A stretch of 64,000 nt of DNA from Bin5 sp965218625 (GCA_965218625.1 CBDCLG010000011.1:1-64000); one strand, 5' to 3'. Counted from the first letter of the stretch, positions 24,099 through 33,703 are shown. The notes: generated by a model not told the origin, from the sequence alone. Translations and numbers: made by a program.

Positions 24099-25982
24099 TC
24101 ACTCTTGCGGGACCGGCTCAATCGTGACGTTTCCCAGGCCGGTCGCGTGCTGCTGCGCCTTGAGCTTCGTCCAGGGCAGCCAGTCCTGGGCGCGCCAGGC
24201 GCCGCCTTTTGCCGCGGGGATGGGCCTGTTCTCGTTGGCGCCGTAGCGGAAGGCCCAGTCGTCGTCGCAAGCCTGGCAGGTGAGACAGCCGGCGCTGTCC
24301 GGCGGGCACGAGAGGCCGGTGCGCTCCTGATTGGCCAGGCGTAGTTCGTAGTTGAAATAGCTCTCGGTAACGCCGCTCTCGACGATGTCCCACGGCAGCG
24401 GCGCGCCAGTTTCCCACTGGCCCAGGTAATGCTCTTTTTCCAGTCCCTGCTTTTCCATCGTACGGAAGAAGTTGCGCGTGTTCAGCCGCCCGGGTGGAAT
24501 TTCCAGCAGCACATTCGCCAGCGCCCTGTCGCCGCGGCTTAACACGGCCTGTACCTCCGCCCATTCAGGCGAATCCGCACGCACCTCTACGCCATGCCTT
24601 GCCAGCGCTCGATTGATGGACCGCTGGCGGCGCTTGACCTCCTTGGCCGGCATCATTCCTTCCCATTGGAATGGGGTATGCGCTTTGGGTACGAACGGCG
24701 TGGCGTTTATCGACAGCCGCCGACTGTAGAGATGTCTCGCCTTGAGCGTGAAGTCGATCAGCGCCTGGATGTCTTCGTCCGTTTCGGTTGGATGGCCCGT
24801 CATGAAGTAGAGTTTGAGATGCGGAAAGTTTAGCTCGCTCGCCAGCCGCACCGCTTGCATCATCTGCTCTTCGGTCTGCGTCTTGTTGATCACGTTCCGC
24901 AGACGCTCGCTGCCTGCTTCCGGGGCCACCGTCAAGGTCTGGCTGCCGCCCTGGGCCATCGCCCTGATCAGCGGCACGCTGATCGGGTCCATCCGCATCG
25001 AGCTGGCGCTGATCGACGCGCCCATGCCCGCGAGTTCGGTCGCCATTTCATCGATCTGCGTATGGTCGCTCACCGCCGCGCTCACCAACCCGATGCGGTC
25101 GTGGCCTTTACGCATCGCCGCCTCCGCCCAGCCCAGCAGCGTCTCGAGCGGCTGCTCGCGCGGTGGGCGGTAGACGTATCCGGCCAGGCAAAAGCGGCAG
25201 CCGCGCCCGCACCCGCGCGCGATCTCCATCAGGTGCATGCCGCTGAACTCGGTATCCTGCGTGTAAAGGACAGAATGCGTGGGGTATTTGTGCAGCTCCC
25301 GCACCCAGAGCCGCTCCACCGGACGGAAGTCGATGTGATCGCGGTTTGAAGGGCGCAGGTGGGGAATATAGAAGCCTGGCTGCCGGTCCAGCCTCTTAAG
25401 AAGGCCCTCACGGTCGTCGTATAAACCTTCGCGGCAGAGCGACAGGAAGGCCGGTACTGCCTCCTCGCCCTCGCCGATGAGCACGGCATCGAAGAATGGG
25501 GCCATCGGCTCCGGATTCATCGTGATCCCGGGTCCGCCGGCGATGATCAGCGGCCAGGGCGAGCCGTCCCAGCGTTCGCCGCGGCTGCGGTCCGCGGCCA
25601 GCGGAGGTATGCCGGCCTGGCGCAGCATTTCCACTACGTTGAAGTAGTCCATCTCCCACGAGATGGTGAAGGCCCAGATGTCGAATTCATCCGCGCGGCG
25701 TCCGCTTTCGATCGAATGAAGCGGCGCCCCCGCGGCGGCCCCGCCTTTCTGCCAGAAGATGCGCTCGCACACAATGTCCGGCTCTTCGTTCAGCCAGCGA
25801 TAGAGCAGCTGAAACGCCAGGCTGCTCATCCCAACATAGTAACTATTGGGAAAAGTCAGCGCGACGGGCAGCCGGCCGCCCCAATCCTTGACGACCGCTC
25901 CTTCCTCTTGCTGTCGCCCGCCGGCGTTCCGGCCCTGAGGCACGCTTCTCCGTTGCGATGCGCGTCTGCGATGCTTTGCCAT
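24099..25982 (-). CDS. Radical SAM protein of the TIGR03960/YgiQ-like type
   Basis: A 627-residue protein. Its N-terminal half is a B12-binding-like Rossmann region (FPNSYYVGMSSLAFQLLYRWL, then IAGGPGITMNPEPMAPFFDAVLIGEGEEAV). The radical SAM core follows, with the [4Fe-4S] cysteines C258-x3-C262-x2-C265 in ARGCGRGCRFCLAGY. In the second half it reads PHLKLYFMTGHPTETDED and has a Cys-rich C-terminal stretch CPPDSAGCLTCQACDDDW. Many Chloroflexota and Firmicutes encode this type, often beside a DUF2344 protein involved in tRNA or ribosome maturation; here the neighbour is absent. The reaction is not established. It begins with a basic, Ser/Gln-rich tail. A weak ribosome-binding site leaves the start uncertain. 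Confidence 0.85.
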   Translation of the reverse strand: MAKHRRRASQRRSVPQGRNAGGRQQEEGAVVKDWGGRLPVALTFPNSYYVGMSSLAFQLLYRWLNEEPDIVCERIFWQKGGAAAGAPLHSIESGRRADEFDIWAFTISWEMDYFNVVEMLRQAGIPPLAADRSRGERWDGSPWPLIIAGGPGITMNPEPMAPFFDAVLIGEGEEAVPAFLSLCREGLYDDREGLLKRLDRQPGFYIPHLRPSNRDHIDFRPVERLWVRELHKYPTHSVLYTQDTEFSGMHLMEIARGCGRGCRFCLAGYVYRPPREQPLETLLGWAEAAMRKGHDRIGLVSAAVSDHTQIDEMATELAGMGASISASSMRMDPISVPLIRAMAQGGSQTLTVAPEAGSERLRNVINKTQTEEQMMQAVRLASELNFPHLKLYFMTGHPTETDEDIQALIDFTLKARHLYSRRLSINATPFVPKAHTPFQWEGMMPAKEVKRRQRSINRALARHGVEVRADSPEWAEVQAVLSRGDRALANVLLEIPPGRLNTRNFFRTMEKQGLEKEHYLGQWETGAPLPWDIVESGVTESYFNYELRLANQERTGLSCPPDSAGCLTCQACDDDWAFRYGANENRPIPAAKGGAWRAQDWLPWTKLKAQQHATGLGNVTIEPVPQE

Positions 25983-26130
25983 TTCGGAAGAGTTGGCCTT
26001 CCCACTCTTGAGTCGCCTGGACCGCTGGGTCTAAAGGAGCAGGCCTGGTGTAGCGAGCAACTGGTGGCGAACCGTCGCCGCGCCCTTTCAGGACCACCCG
26101 CTTCCTCCAATCTATTTTACCACTCTCAGG

Positions 26131-26805
26131 TCATCCTCGCGAAAGCAGTGCAAGTGCCTCGTCCCACTCTGCCGGCGTATTCGCATTGAAAAAAGTATGT
26201 AGTTCAGGGTCAAAAGGGCGAACTGTTTCTCCAGCAACCTCGCGCAGCCGAATGTCGCGCCAAAAGCTGTCCATCCGCCGCGACCCGGCGGCCAGGGACT
26301 TCGCTACAGCGGGCAGGCAGCGCCGGTGGTAAAGCGCATGCAGAGGCTGAGCCCTCCCGTTTGCGACCACCACAACGGCGTCGTAGTCGTCGTCGGCAAG
26401 CCGCATCAGGTGCTTGCAAGCGCCCGGCGAAACAAATGGCATATCCCCCGCTACCGCCAACGCCCATCCCTCTACGCGCCGCAGACCGGTCGCAAGCCCG
26501 CCCAGGGGCCCTTGTTTCGCTTCATCGTCCGCAATGCAATCGACCCGGGCCTGGGGGCGCGAATCTCCCAGTCTCGAACTGAGTTCACTTTCCCCTCTAT
26601 TGCGCAAGGCCGCGCAGATTTTCGCATCGTTGGCTAGAACGATCGCACGGTCAACGAAAGGCAGCAACCGCTCGACCACGTGAATGATCAAAGGGACGCC
26701 CTTCGGAGGCACAGGGAGCAGCAGCTTGTCTCTTCCCATGCGGCGACTCTCTCCCCCTGCCATAACCAGGAGCGTTGCTTTAGATTCAGTAGCTCCCTTC
26801 GCCAT
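26131..26805 (-). CDS. mobA: Molybdenum cofactor guanylyltransferase (MobA-like)
   Basis: A 224-residue nucleotidyltransferase that attaches GMP to molybdopterin cofactor. The N-terminal signature L-x-x-GG-x-S-x-RMG-x-DK is at about residues 13-27 (LVMAGGESRRMGRDK). A conserved QGPLGGLATGL follows, then AVAGDMPFVSP, which holds the catalytic aspartate. The closing FFNANTPAEWDEA matches MobA ends. A related CMP/uridylyltransferase cannot be excluded. The gene is alone, 148 bases away from the radical SAM gene on the same strand, and is separated from acpP upstream by a terminator. Confidence 0.9.
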   Translation of the reverse strand: MAKGATESKATLLVMAGGESRRMGRDKLLLPVPPKGVPLIIHVVERLLPFVDRAIVLANDAKICAALRNRGESELSSRLGDSRPQARVDCIADDEAKQGPLGGLATGLRRVEGWALAVAGDMPFVSPGACKHLMRLADDDYDAVVVVANGRAQPLHALYHRRCLPAVAKSLAAGSRRMDSFWRDIRLREVAGETVRPFDPELHTFFNANTPAEWDEALALLSRG

Positions 26806-26840
26806 CGGGTAGCAGGCTCCCGTCAGCGCCCAACGCCAAT

Positions 26841-26869
26841 AAAAAAAGCGAGTTGCTTACACAACTCGC
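26841..26869 (-). terminator. Rho-independent terminator after the acyl carrier protein gene
   Basis: Read on the minus strand, an 8-bp stem GCGAGTTG ... CAACTCGC with a short loop is followed by seven Ts. It ends the acpP transcript 34 bases after the stop codon and insulates the mobA gene that follows. Confidence 0.85.
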
Positions 26870-26902
26870 GTTGAGCAATCCGGCATGCGGTGCGTCGAAC
26901 TC

Positions 26903-27139
26903 TCAGGCAGCCTGGGCCTCAAGATGCTTCACGACGTCGCCAACGGTCTCAATCTCCTGCGCCTGTTCATCGCTGATTTCGCCGCCGAACTCCTCTTCAA
27001 ACGACATTATCAGTTCAACCAAGTCCAGACTGTCAGCATCCAGGTCTTCCTTGAACTTGGCATTTTCTGTCACCTTGTCTGGATCAACATCCAACTGATC
27101 CACAATAATGTCTCGAACCTGCTCAAAGGTTGTTGCCAT
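26903..27139 (-). CDS. acpP: Acyl carrier protein
   Basis: A 78-residue carrier of fatty acyl chains in fatty acid synthesis. The phosphopantetheine attachment serine is S37 in LDADSLDLVEL, and the protein is acidic with the four-helix pattern typical of the family. Start ATG at 27139 is chosen because a GGGGG sequence lies eight bases upstream; the frame is open for 24 further codons without ACP content. It is a single gene here, with no fatty acid synthesis genes next to it, and ends at a clear terminator. Confidence 0.95.
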   Translation of the reverse strand: MATTFEQVRDIIVDQLDVDPDKVTENAKFKEDLDADSLDLVELIMSFEEEFGGEISDEQAQEIETVGDVVKHLEAQAA

Positions 27140-27393
27140 ACTTTGCCCCCTTGTTCTACCTTCTGAAACTGTGCCAAATGCTACTACTTTGCATTCTAAA
27201 CCATAGAACACTAGAATCGAAGCAAAGTTACGAATTCACGCGGCAAGTCAAGCTAATATTGTTTCAGGGCAAACCAAAGGGGTTGGCGGGGCGTCTTTCA
27301 TATGTGGAGTCGGCATAGCCTCAGGCCAGAGACATAGCGTGGGGAGGCCGCCGAACATAAGCCCCAACTGATGAAGTGAATCGGAGGCGCCGC

Positions 27394-28656
27394 TTGTCGA
27401 ACGCCGGACGCAAAGATGACCACATTCGCATCAATCTGGAAGAGGACGTCGGTTTCCACGATCTGACGACGGGGTTCGAGCGCTTCCGTTTCGTCCATCA
27501 GGCGCTGCCAGAGCTCGATCTCGACGCAGTCGATACCGGCGTCGCGCTCTTCGGCAAGCGGCTTTCCGCGCCGATTCTGGTCAGTTCAATGACAGGGGGC
27601 ACGGAACAGGCGGGCCAATTCAACAGGCGGCTGGCCGAGGCCGTGCAGTGCAGAAACTTGGCGATGGGCGTCGGCAGCCAGCGGACCGCGCTCGAAGACG
27701 GAGATTCAGCCAGCTCGTTTGCCGTACGCGATTACGCGCCCAATGCGCTGGTCTTCGCCAACCTGGGCGCGGTTCAGCTCAACTATGGTTACACTGTTGA
27801 CCAGTGCCGCCGCGCCGTCGGGATGGTGGAGGCCGACGCACTGATTCTGCATCTCAACCCTCTGCAAGAGGTCGTGCAACCCGAAGGAGACGTGCGCTGG
27901 ACAGGGCTTCTCTCCCGGATCGAGGCGGTCTGTGCCCGTCTGGACGTCCCTGTCATTGTCAAGGAAGTCGGCTGGGGAATTAGCAAACAGGCCGCGGCGC
28001 GTTTGATCGAGGCCGGCGTCAGCGCGATTGACGTAGCCGGCGCCGGCGGCACCTCCTGGAGCGAAGTCGAAAAGCACCGCGCCGCCACCGAGCGCCAGCG
28101 CCGGCTGGCTGCCTCTTTTCGCGAGTGGGGGATTCCGACCGCCGCCAGCTTGGCCTACGTGAACGCCGCCCGCGACGAAGCCGGGAGATCCGACTTGCCG
28201 ATTTTCGCCAGCGGGGGCATGCGCAGCGGCCAGGATGTTGCAAAGGCCTCGGCCCTCGGCGCCGATCTGACGGGTCTGGCCTCCCCATTTCTCAAGCGCG
28301 CCGTCGAGTCCACGCAGGCGGTCATCGACGAAATCGACCTCCTCACCGATGAGCTGCGAATCACCATGTTCGCCAGCGGGGCCCGCAATATCGAGGCATT
28401 GCGCCAGCCAGGCGTACTGATTGAGGTCTCCGACCGGGTCACCGGCGAGACCGAAAAGCTTCGCCAGCAAGCGTCGCCCGCGTGCAGCCGGTCATGTCCA
28501 CGAGCAGAGGACAAGGGGTCGAGCCGGCGCCTTCTCCGCGGGCGGACGGCGAAACGCTTACTGAGTTTGCCTCGCGCTGGCTTCCGCGCGTCGAAGAGGA
28601 GATGCGGGAAGTCCTGGCTGCGCCGCACGCGGCCCACGCAGCCCACTACGCCATGA
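27394..28656 (+). CDS. fni: Isopentenyl-diphosphate delta-isomerase, type 2
   Basis: An FMN- and NADPH-dependent isomerase interconverting IPP and DMAPP for isoprenoid synthesis. Matches include the N-terminal RKDDHIRINLEEDVGF, SMTGGTEQAGQFN, GVGSQR, ANLGAVQLNYGY, HLNPLQEVVQPEGD, VKEVGWGIS, DVAGAGGTSWSEVE and FASGGMRSGQDVAKA. The start is probably TTG at 27394 with GGAGG at 27383-27387; a GTG lies six codons upstream. The reading frame continues to 28656 (420 residues), 50 to 70 residues beyond the usual length, and this tail overlaps the next gene by about 160 bases. The tail from about residue 350 has no family resemblance and may result from a sequence error. Confidence 0.88.
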   Translation: MSNAGRKDDHIRINLEEDVGFHDLTTGFERFRFVHQALPELDLDAVDTGVALFGKRLSAPILVSSMTGGTEQAGQFNRRLAEAVQCRNLAMGVGSQRTALEDGDSASSFAVRDYAPNALVFANLGAVQLNYGYTVDQCRRAVGMVEADALILHLNPLQEVVQPEGDVRWTGLLSRIEAVCARLDVPVIVKEVGWGISKQAAARLIEAGVSAIDVAGAGGTSWSEVEKHRAATERQRRLAASFREWGIPTAASLAYVNAARDEAGRSDLPIFASGGMRSGQDVAKASALGADLTGLASPFLKRAVESTQAVIDEIDLLTDELRITMFASGARNIEALRQPGVLIEVSDRVTGETEKLRQQASPACSRSCPRAEDKGSSRRLLRGRTAKRLLSLPRAGFRASKRRCGKSWLRRTRPTQPTTP

Positions 28657-29490
28657 TGCACTATCACCTGGGCTGGGCCGACGCGGCTTTTCAGCCGCGC
28701 ACGGTCTCCTCCGGCAAGCGAATACGGCCCCTGCTCTGTCTGATGGCCTGTGAGGCGGTGGGCGGCAACCCGGTCGATGCAATCCCTGCCGCGGCTGCTG
28801 TCGAAATCCTGCACAACTTTTCTCTCGTCCACGACGACATCGAAGACGGCGACGAAACGCGCCGCCACCGCCCAACTCTGTGGACGCTGTGGGGCGTGCC
28901 GCAGGCGATCAACGTCGGTGACGGAATGTTTGCCCTCGCCTACACGGCCTTGCTGCGCGCGGGCCGCCGCGCCGACGTCACCGAATCATCGTCTGCCGCG
29001 CACGTTTTGAACTCTCTTGCGGCAGCGGCCGACCTGTTCTCGGATGCCTGCATCAGACTGACAGAGGGGCAGCACCTCGATCTGAGTTTTGAGGAGCGGG
29101 TAGACGTTTCCGTCTCCGAGTACCTGCAAATGATTGAGGGGTAAAGACAGCGGCGCTGGTCGCAGGCTCTGCATCCCTTGGCGCGCTATTCGGCGGAGCA
29201 GATTTGCGGCAGGGGCAACTCTTGGGCAGCTTTGGGCGCAACCTGGGGCTGGCATTTCAGATTCAGGACGACATTCTCGGCATCTGGGGCGATCCGGCGG
29301 TGACGGGAAAAGCGGCCGGCAATGATATCCTTCGGCGCAAGAAGAGTCTGCCTCTGCTCTACGCGTCGGAGCATCCCGCCGCCGCCGGCCGCTTCCTAGG
29401 GAACTCTGGCAGGACGGAGTCGAGGCCGAAAGTCTGCCGGAAGTCCTCGCTCTTCTTGAAGAACGGTGCGGGCGCCAGGCGCTGGTCTGA
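28494..29490 (+). pseudogene. Polyprenyl (geranylgeranyl-type) diphosphate synthase with two frameshifts
   Basis: A trans-prenyltransferase that builds isoprenoid chains from IPP and an allylic diphosphate. The first Asp-rich motif is complete in VHDDIEDGDETRRHRPTLW, followed by the second, FQIQDDILGIWGD, but they lie in different frames. Frame one ends at a TAA at 29142-29144 after LQMIEG. The next frame continues KTAALVAGSASLGALFGG, and a third, near 29398, gives ELWQDGVEAESLPEVLALLEERCG. Adding one G at the GGGG near 29140 and one C near 29396 restores one protein of about 330 residues. ATG at 28494 is preferred; a GTG lies four codons earlier. It is paired with fni, as expected for isoprenoid synthesis. 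It is either broken or misread. Confidence 0.82.
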
Positions 29491-29963
29491 AGACAGGCTC
29501 AACCACTTTCACTGCTGACTATTGAGGGATTGAACTGATGTGCCCTTTCCGTGAAACTGCAAGTGATTGACGTTGGGTGGAAAGACGATGTCGGAGCGCA
29601 AGACTCACGTCAACCACGCTTCTGGCTCTTGCCGGCCAGCTATTGCATCGGCGCCTTTAGAGAATCTCTTCCATGGCCTCTGGCGTCCATACTACGGCCG
29701 TGGAGGTTCAAGAGCAAACTCCGCCCTCAGTTTGCACTCCAACGTCAGTGTAAAGGGATATGCGTCGTTGGGCCCGGACTGTTCCCAATCGCTGGCGGGC
29801 CCTTCCCTCAGCCCCTGAAGGCCGATTGCCTCCCTTGCCCCCCGTTCAATCCTTGGCTTCCCGCCAACAAAAAAAGAGGCGCACCAATGCGCCTCTTTTC
29901 GTTGGAGTACCAGGTTTGGAGCGCTCCGCAAAGCGCTCGCCTACCGTTCGCAAGAACCGCCGC
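29491..29963. other. Intergenic stretch between polyprenyl synthase and PFOR
   Basis: No convincing gene was found in these 473 bases. A frame on the plus strand exists but lacks a family match and overlaps the PFOR genes. The only clear element is the terminator at 29867-29900. Confidence 0.4.
29867..29900 (-). terminator. Rho-independent terminator of the PFOR operon (may work both ways)
   Basis: A 7-bp stem GAGGCGC ... GCGCCTC with a six-base loop, preceded on the plus strand by a run of As (Ts on the minus strand) and followed by TTTT. It ends the PFOR transcript 67 bases after its stop and could also stop plus-strand transcripts. Confidence 0.8.
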
Positions 29964-31616
29964 TTACCGAATCCCAGCCATCTCCTGCAGCAGGTGCCAG
30001 TTGGCAAGTCGGTCGTCCTGGCTTGTCATCAACACTTCCGAAGGGTTGCCTTCCCTGTCGAACTGCTTGGAGAACCGCCCTTCCGAACGGGCGAAGGTGA
30101 TAAAGTCGATCGTCTCTCCCGTCTTCTTGATCGTGTACCAGTCTTCCTTCACCGCCGGGTTTCCCTGCAAGCTGAGCCGGTCGCGAATCGTATCACCCTT
30201 GCGGGGGTCGTAGGTGAACATCGGGAAGGCCCGGCTGTCAACCGCCAGTTTGGCCTGGTGACGCGCCATATTGTCGGCAACGCCGTGCTCGGGCTGGCAC
30301 GTTGTGAACACGTTTACGATGGCCGGCCCTTCAAACTCGGCCGCCTCCAGAATCGACTTGTAGAAATGGTTGGGAACGCTTTGCACTGTCTGGGCGACGT
30401 ACGTGTTCGGGTGCATCATCGCGATTCGCCCCAGCTCTTTGCGCATCTCAGTCTTACCCGGAATCGCCTTTCCGTGCGAATACATCTTGGCGTTCTGCCC
30501 CGTAAACGAAGCTGTGCTCGTCTGTCCGCCAGTGTTGGAGTAGACCTGTGTATCCAGGACGAGTACGCTGATGTTCATGCCGCTTGCCAGCATACGGCTC
30601 AACGCCTGGAAGCCGATGTCGAGCATGGCGCCGTCACCGCCCATCACCCAGAGCTGCTTGTCCTCCCAGCCCAACTGGTCCCAGCGCAACCGCAGGCCCA
30701 TCGCGAAAGTCGGGCCGTCCTCGAACAGCGAATTGCTCCATGGCACAATGTAGGGGTTGTACGGATAGGTGCTGCCGTAAACAGTATTGCAACCGGTGCT
30801 CGCCGCGATCCCGACATTCTCGGAGCCATACTTGTAGCCGAGCGCAGCCAGCCACATGCGAATCGCCGTAGCCTCCCCGCATCCCGCGCACGAGCCGGCG
30901 CCGCCCACATAGAGCATGCTCTGCTCCGCCAGCATCATGTCCACCGCAACGCGCTCGTTGATGAACTCCTGCGGCGTTGGCGGCAACTTACGGAAGAAGT
31001 CGATGCTCTTCTGATAGATCGGGACCGTCGTGTCTTCCTTCTCGATCATCTTCAGGGCATGATAGCCCAGGTCGTCACACGCCTCTACGCATTCGGCGCA
31101 CCCCTTGCACTTCGTCGGGTCGATGAAAATGCCGAACTTGCCGGGCGTCTTCTTGCGCTTGGCAGGCACTTTGTAGAACTTGTTTGTCTCGGCAAACTGC
31201 TTCGACATGAAGTTCTTTTCGGCCTCGTTTTCGATGCCGTCCAGCGCGCTGCTGAGATCATCCTCGGTCACCACTTTGCCCAGGATTGCCGTATCCGGGC
31301 ACTGGGTGACGCAGCTCATGCAGCCGGTGCAGTTCTCCTGGATATACTCTGGTATCTCCGGCGCAATGTAGCTGAAATCGCGATAGGCTCCTGTCCCGGC
31401 GGGAATGACCGAACGGGCGACACCCGTATCGGCATCCAGCGTCTCCGGCCCCGGCCCCTCGTTATATTCCTGAACGACGCGTTCGAAGAAGTCGTGGGCG
31501 TCTACCACCGACGCCTCGAAACTATCGTGGTAGCCGTTCTCTTCCGCGCTTTCCTCGTGGCCGTTGGCCGTGCGCGTAAGATTTCGAATGTCAAATGTAT
31601 TGGTTGTAACGCCCAT
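29964..31616 (-). CDS. Pyruvate:ferredoxin oxidoreductase, fused delta (ferredoxin) and beta (TPP) subunits
   Basis: A 550-residue protein making up half of PFOR, which oxidises pyruvate and CoA to acetyl-CoA, CO2 and reduced ferredoxin. Two [4Fe-4S] clusters are held by CTGCMSCVTQCP (near 95) and CKGCAECVEACD (near 170). The TPP-binding beta part follows: GSCAGCGEA with further cluster cysteines, then GGDGAMLDIGFQALSR, the TPP motif, and SNTGGQTS. The first 90 residues are poorly conserved. It is downstream of the alpha/gamma gene by 56 bases on the same strand, and a terminator follows. A different 2-oxoacid cannot be excluded, but the overall form is that of pyruvate enzymes. Confidence 0.92.
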   Translation of the reverse strand: MGVTTNTFDIRNLTRTANGHEESAEENGYHDSFEASVVDAHDFFERVVQEYNEGPGPETLDADTGVARSVIPAGTGAYRDFSYIAPEIPEYIQENCTGCMSCVTQCPDTAILGKVVTEDDLSSALDGIENEAEKNFMSKQFAETNKFYKVPAKRKKTPGKFGIFIDPTKCKGCAECVEACDDLGYHALKMIEKEDTTVPIYQKSIDFFRKLPPTPQEFINERVAVDMMLAEQSMLYVGGAGSCAGCGEATAIRMWLAALGYKYGSENVGIAASTGCNTVYGSTYPYNPYIVPWSNSLFEDGPTFAMGLRLRWDQLGWEDKQLWVMGGDGAMLDIGFQALSRMLASGMNISVLVLDTQVYSNTGGQTSTASFTGQNAKMYSHGKAIPGKTEMRKELGRIAMMHPNTYVAQTVQSVPNHFYKSILEAAEFEGPAIVNVFTTCQPEHGVADNMARHQAKLAVDSRAFPMFTYDPRKGDTIRDRLSLQGNPAVKEDWYTIKKTGETIDFITFARSEGRFSKQFDREGNPSEVLMTSQDDRLANWHLLQEMAGIR

Positions 31617-31672
31617 ACGAGTAGCCGCCTTTCGGGCCTGCGTGAATCAATCTTGTAGGACCCCAGAGTCCC

Positions 31673-33703
31673 TTAGGAAAACAGAGTTATCTCCGCGCCC
31701 GGGACCAATGCCGGCGCGGTGATATCCTGTGCAATGACCTCCGGTGGAATCTCGAACGCCTCTTCATAGCCGCGCCGGACACAACGCATGTTCGCCTGCA
31801 CGACCTTTTCGCCGCGACTGCCGAAATACTTGCGCAGCGCCTGTTCCGAGCGCTCCATCACATCCGCGTCTTCCAGGTTTGCGTCGCCGGCGAATGGCGT
31901 CACGCGTAGGAAGATGCCCAGCAGTACAATGCCCTGCATTCGAACTTCCAGATCGGCTACCGGAGCCTCTTCGCGCGCGATCTTGGCGCCGTCCGCCGCA
32001 ACGACTCGCAGCTGCTTATCCCGAATAAGCTCCTTCGCCTTCGGTGGCACAATGGCCCAAACATGCTCCGGCGCGACCTTGTTCGTCTGGACGAAAAGCG
32101 TTCCCCCGGTCTGGATGCCTGCCAGCGGCTGGCTCGTAAAGAAGGCGTTGATGTCGTTCATCGGCACGAAATCAACATTGTTGAGCTCGCAGTGGGACAG
32201 AATCGGCTCGTCAGCGACCGTAAGATAGTAGGTCGTGGGCAGGCCCTTCTTCTCCGAACCGTACTTCGGATAAGCCTGCACCTTCTTGCCGAAGATGTCG
32301 CCTGCGATCGTGGCGATAACCTTGTTGGTCGTGACCGAGCCGTAGCCGCCAACCGAATGACCGCGCATCGAAAACGCGCCTTCGGGTCGCACATCCGGGT
32401 CGCCATTCAAGGGTAGGGCAAGGTCATGCTTGATGCCGACAACGAAGAATCGGGGCCCTTCCTCCTCCATGTTGCGGGCGATTGAAACAAAGTGCCCGGG
32501 CCGCACGTCGCGACTGCCCAGACCGGCCGAGCCGCTGTAGATCGTGGGAATGTCGTCAATCGCAGCAAAACCGGGGCTGCCGGTGTAGGCATCGGCGAAC
32601 GCCGACTTGATGTCGTTTGTTAACGGGTTATTGGGCGCAATCGGATCGTCCATCCGCTCCAGCACAGTGAAGCCCCGCAGATGGCGCAACGCCTCAACGA
32701 TTTCCTTGCTTGGGAATGGCCGGTAGCAGGTGATGTGCACCACCCCGAGCTTGATCCCTTCCTCGCGCCGGATGTAATCGACTGTCGCCTTGGCCGTCTC
32801 GATCATGCAGCCCATGCCCACGATGGCATACTCGGCGTCTTCCATGCGGTAGCAGTCAATCATCTGGTAGCGGCGGCCGGTCAACTGGAAGAACTCGTCC
32901 ATTGCATTCTGGACGGAGTCACCGACCTTTGAATAGTATTCACGCTGGGCGATCTTGCCCTTCATGTAGCTGTCCTGGTTCTGCACAACACCTGTCATGA
33001 TCGGATTGTAGGGGTTGAACAGATTGACCAGCTTGTCCTCCGGCCGGCCGATGTAATCTTTCATCATTTCCGGCTCGCACAACAGCACGTCCTCCACCGT
33101 GTGCGTGGTCAGAAAGCCGTCCTGTACGTTGAAAAATGGCGTACGGCTATCCTCCGCTGCCCGGCGTGAAATCAACGCCAGGTCGCCCGACTCCTGGGCC
33201 GTGCGTCCGAACAGAATACCCCAGCCGGAGTCCGACACCGACATGACATCGTCGTGCCCGGCGTGCACATTCAGGCTATGGCTCGTCAACGCCCGCGAGC
33301 CAATGTGGAAAACGACCGGAAGCCGCTTGCCCGAAATCGTGTACAACACCTCGTGCATCAAGATCAGGCCCTGGCCCGACGTATAGTTGCTGACGCGTCC
33401 TCCGGCCACGGCAAATCCCTCACACGCGGCAGCCGCGCTGTGCTCCGATTCCGGCTCGAGGAACTTCAACTCGTCCCCCCACAGGTTGCGCGCGCCGTTT
33501 GAGACCGCGGCTCCGTAGCCGCCTCCCATCGTGGTCGAAGAGGTAATCGGATAAGCGCAGGCCGCCTGTGTAATATGCGTTTCGACCCACACCACAGAGC
33601 CGGCTCCATCCGTCGTCGTCGGGATACCCGGGTACGGCACATGACCGTTCTGGTTTTCTGAGAGAGCCCCAGGTGAACCGGAAACGCTCTTTGTGTCTGC
33701 CAT
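31673..33703 (-). CDS. Pyruvate:ferredoxin oxidoreductase, fused alpha and gamma subunits
   Basis: A 676-residue protein holding the pyruvate-binding alpha domain and the CoA-interacting gamma domain. Key stretches are GAGSVVWVETHITQAACAYPITSSTTM near the N-terminus (with the Thr of the pyruvate pocket), ESEHSAAAACEGFAVAGGRVSNYTSGQGL, ALTSHSLNVHAGHDDVM, and VLERMDDPIAPNNPL. The gamma part begins near residue 455 with FSMRGHSVGGYGSVTTNKVIA. The ATG at 33703 has a good AGGAGG site upstream. The next gene of the operon is the delta/beta fusion. In classical one-polypeptide PFOR all domains are on a single chain; here they are split in two fused pairs. Confidence 0.92.
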   Translation of the reverse strand: MADTKSVSGSPGALSENQNGHVPYPGIPTTTDGAGSVVWVETHITQAACAYPITSSTTMGGGYGAAVSNGARNLWGDELKFLEPESEHSAAAACEGFAVAGGRVSNYTSGQGLILMHEVLYTISGKRLPVVFHIGSRALTSHSLNVHAGHDDVMSVSDSGWGILFGRTAQESGDLALISRRAAEDSRTPFFNVQDGFLTTHTVEDVLLCEPEMMKDYIGRPEDKLVNLFNPYNPIMTGVVQNQDSYMKGKIAQREYYSKVGDSVQNAMDEFFQLTGRRYQMIDCYRMEDAEYAIVGMGCMIETAKATVDYIRREEGIKLGVVHITCYRPFPSKEIVEALRHLRGFTVLERMDDPIAPNNPLTNDIKSAFADAYTGSPGFAAIDDIPTIYSGSAGLGSRDVRPGHFVSIARNMEEEGPRFFVVGIKHDLALPLNGDPDVRPEGAFSMRGHSVGGYGSVTTNKVIATIAGDIFGKKVQAYPKYGSEKKGLPTTYYLTVADEPILSHCELNNVDFVPMNDINAFFTSQPLAGIQTGGTLFVQTNKVAPEHVWAIVPPKAKELIRDKQLRVVAADGAKIAREEAPVADLEVRMQGIVLLGIFLRVTPFAGDANLEDADVMERSEQALRKYFGSRGEKVVQANMRCVRRGYEEAFEIPPEVIAQDITAPALVPGAEITLFS

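Noticed and set aside
29760..31658. A 632-codon open frame on the plus strand, opposite the PFOR beta gene
   Set aside because: It is exactly antisense to a protein with cluster and TPP motifs, shows no family motif of its own, and is the kind of long shadow frame that GC-rich codon use creates.
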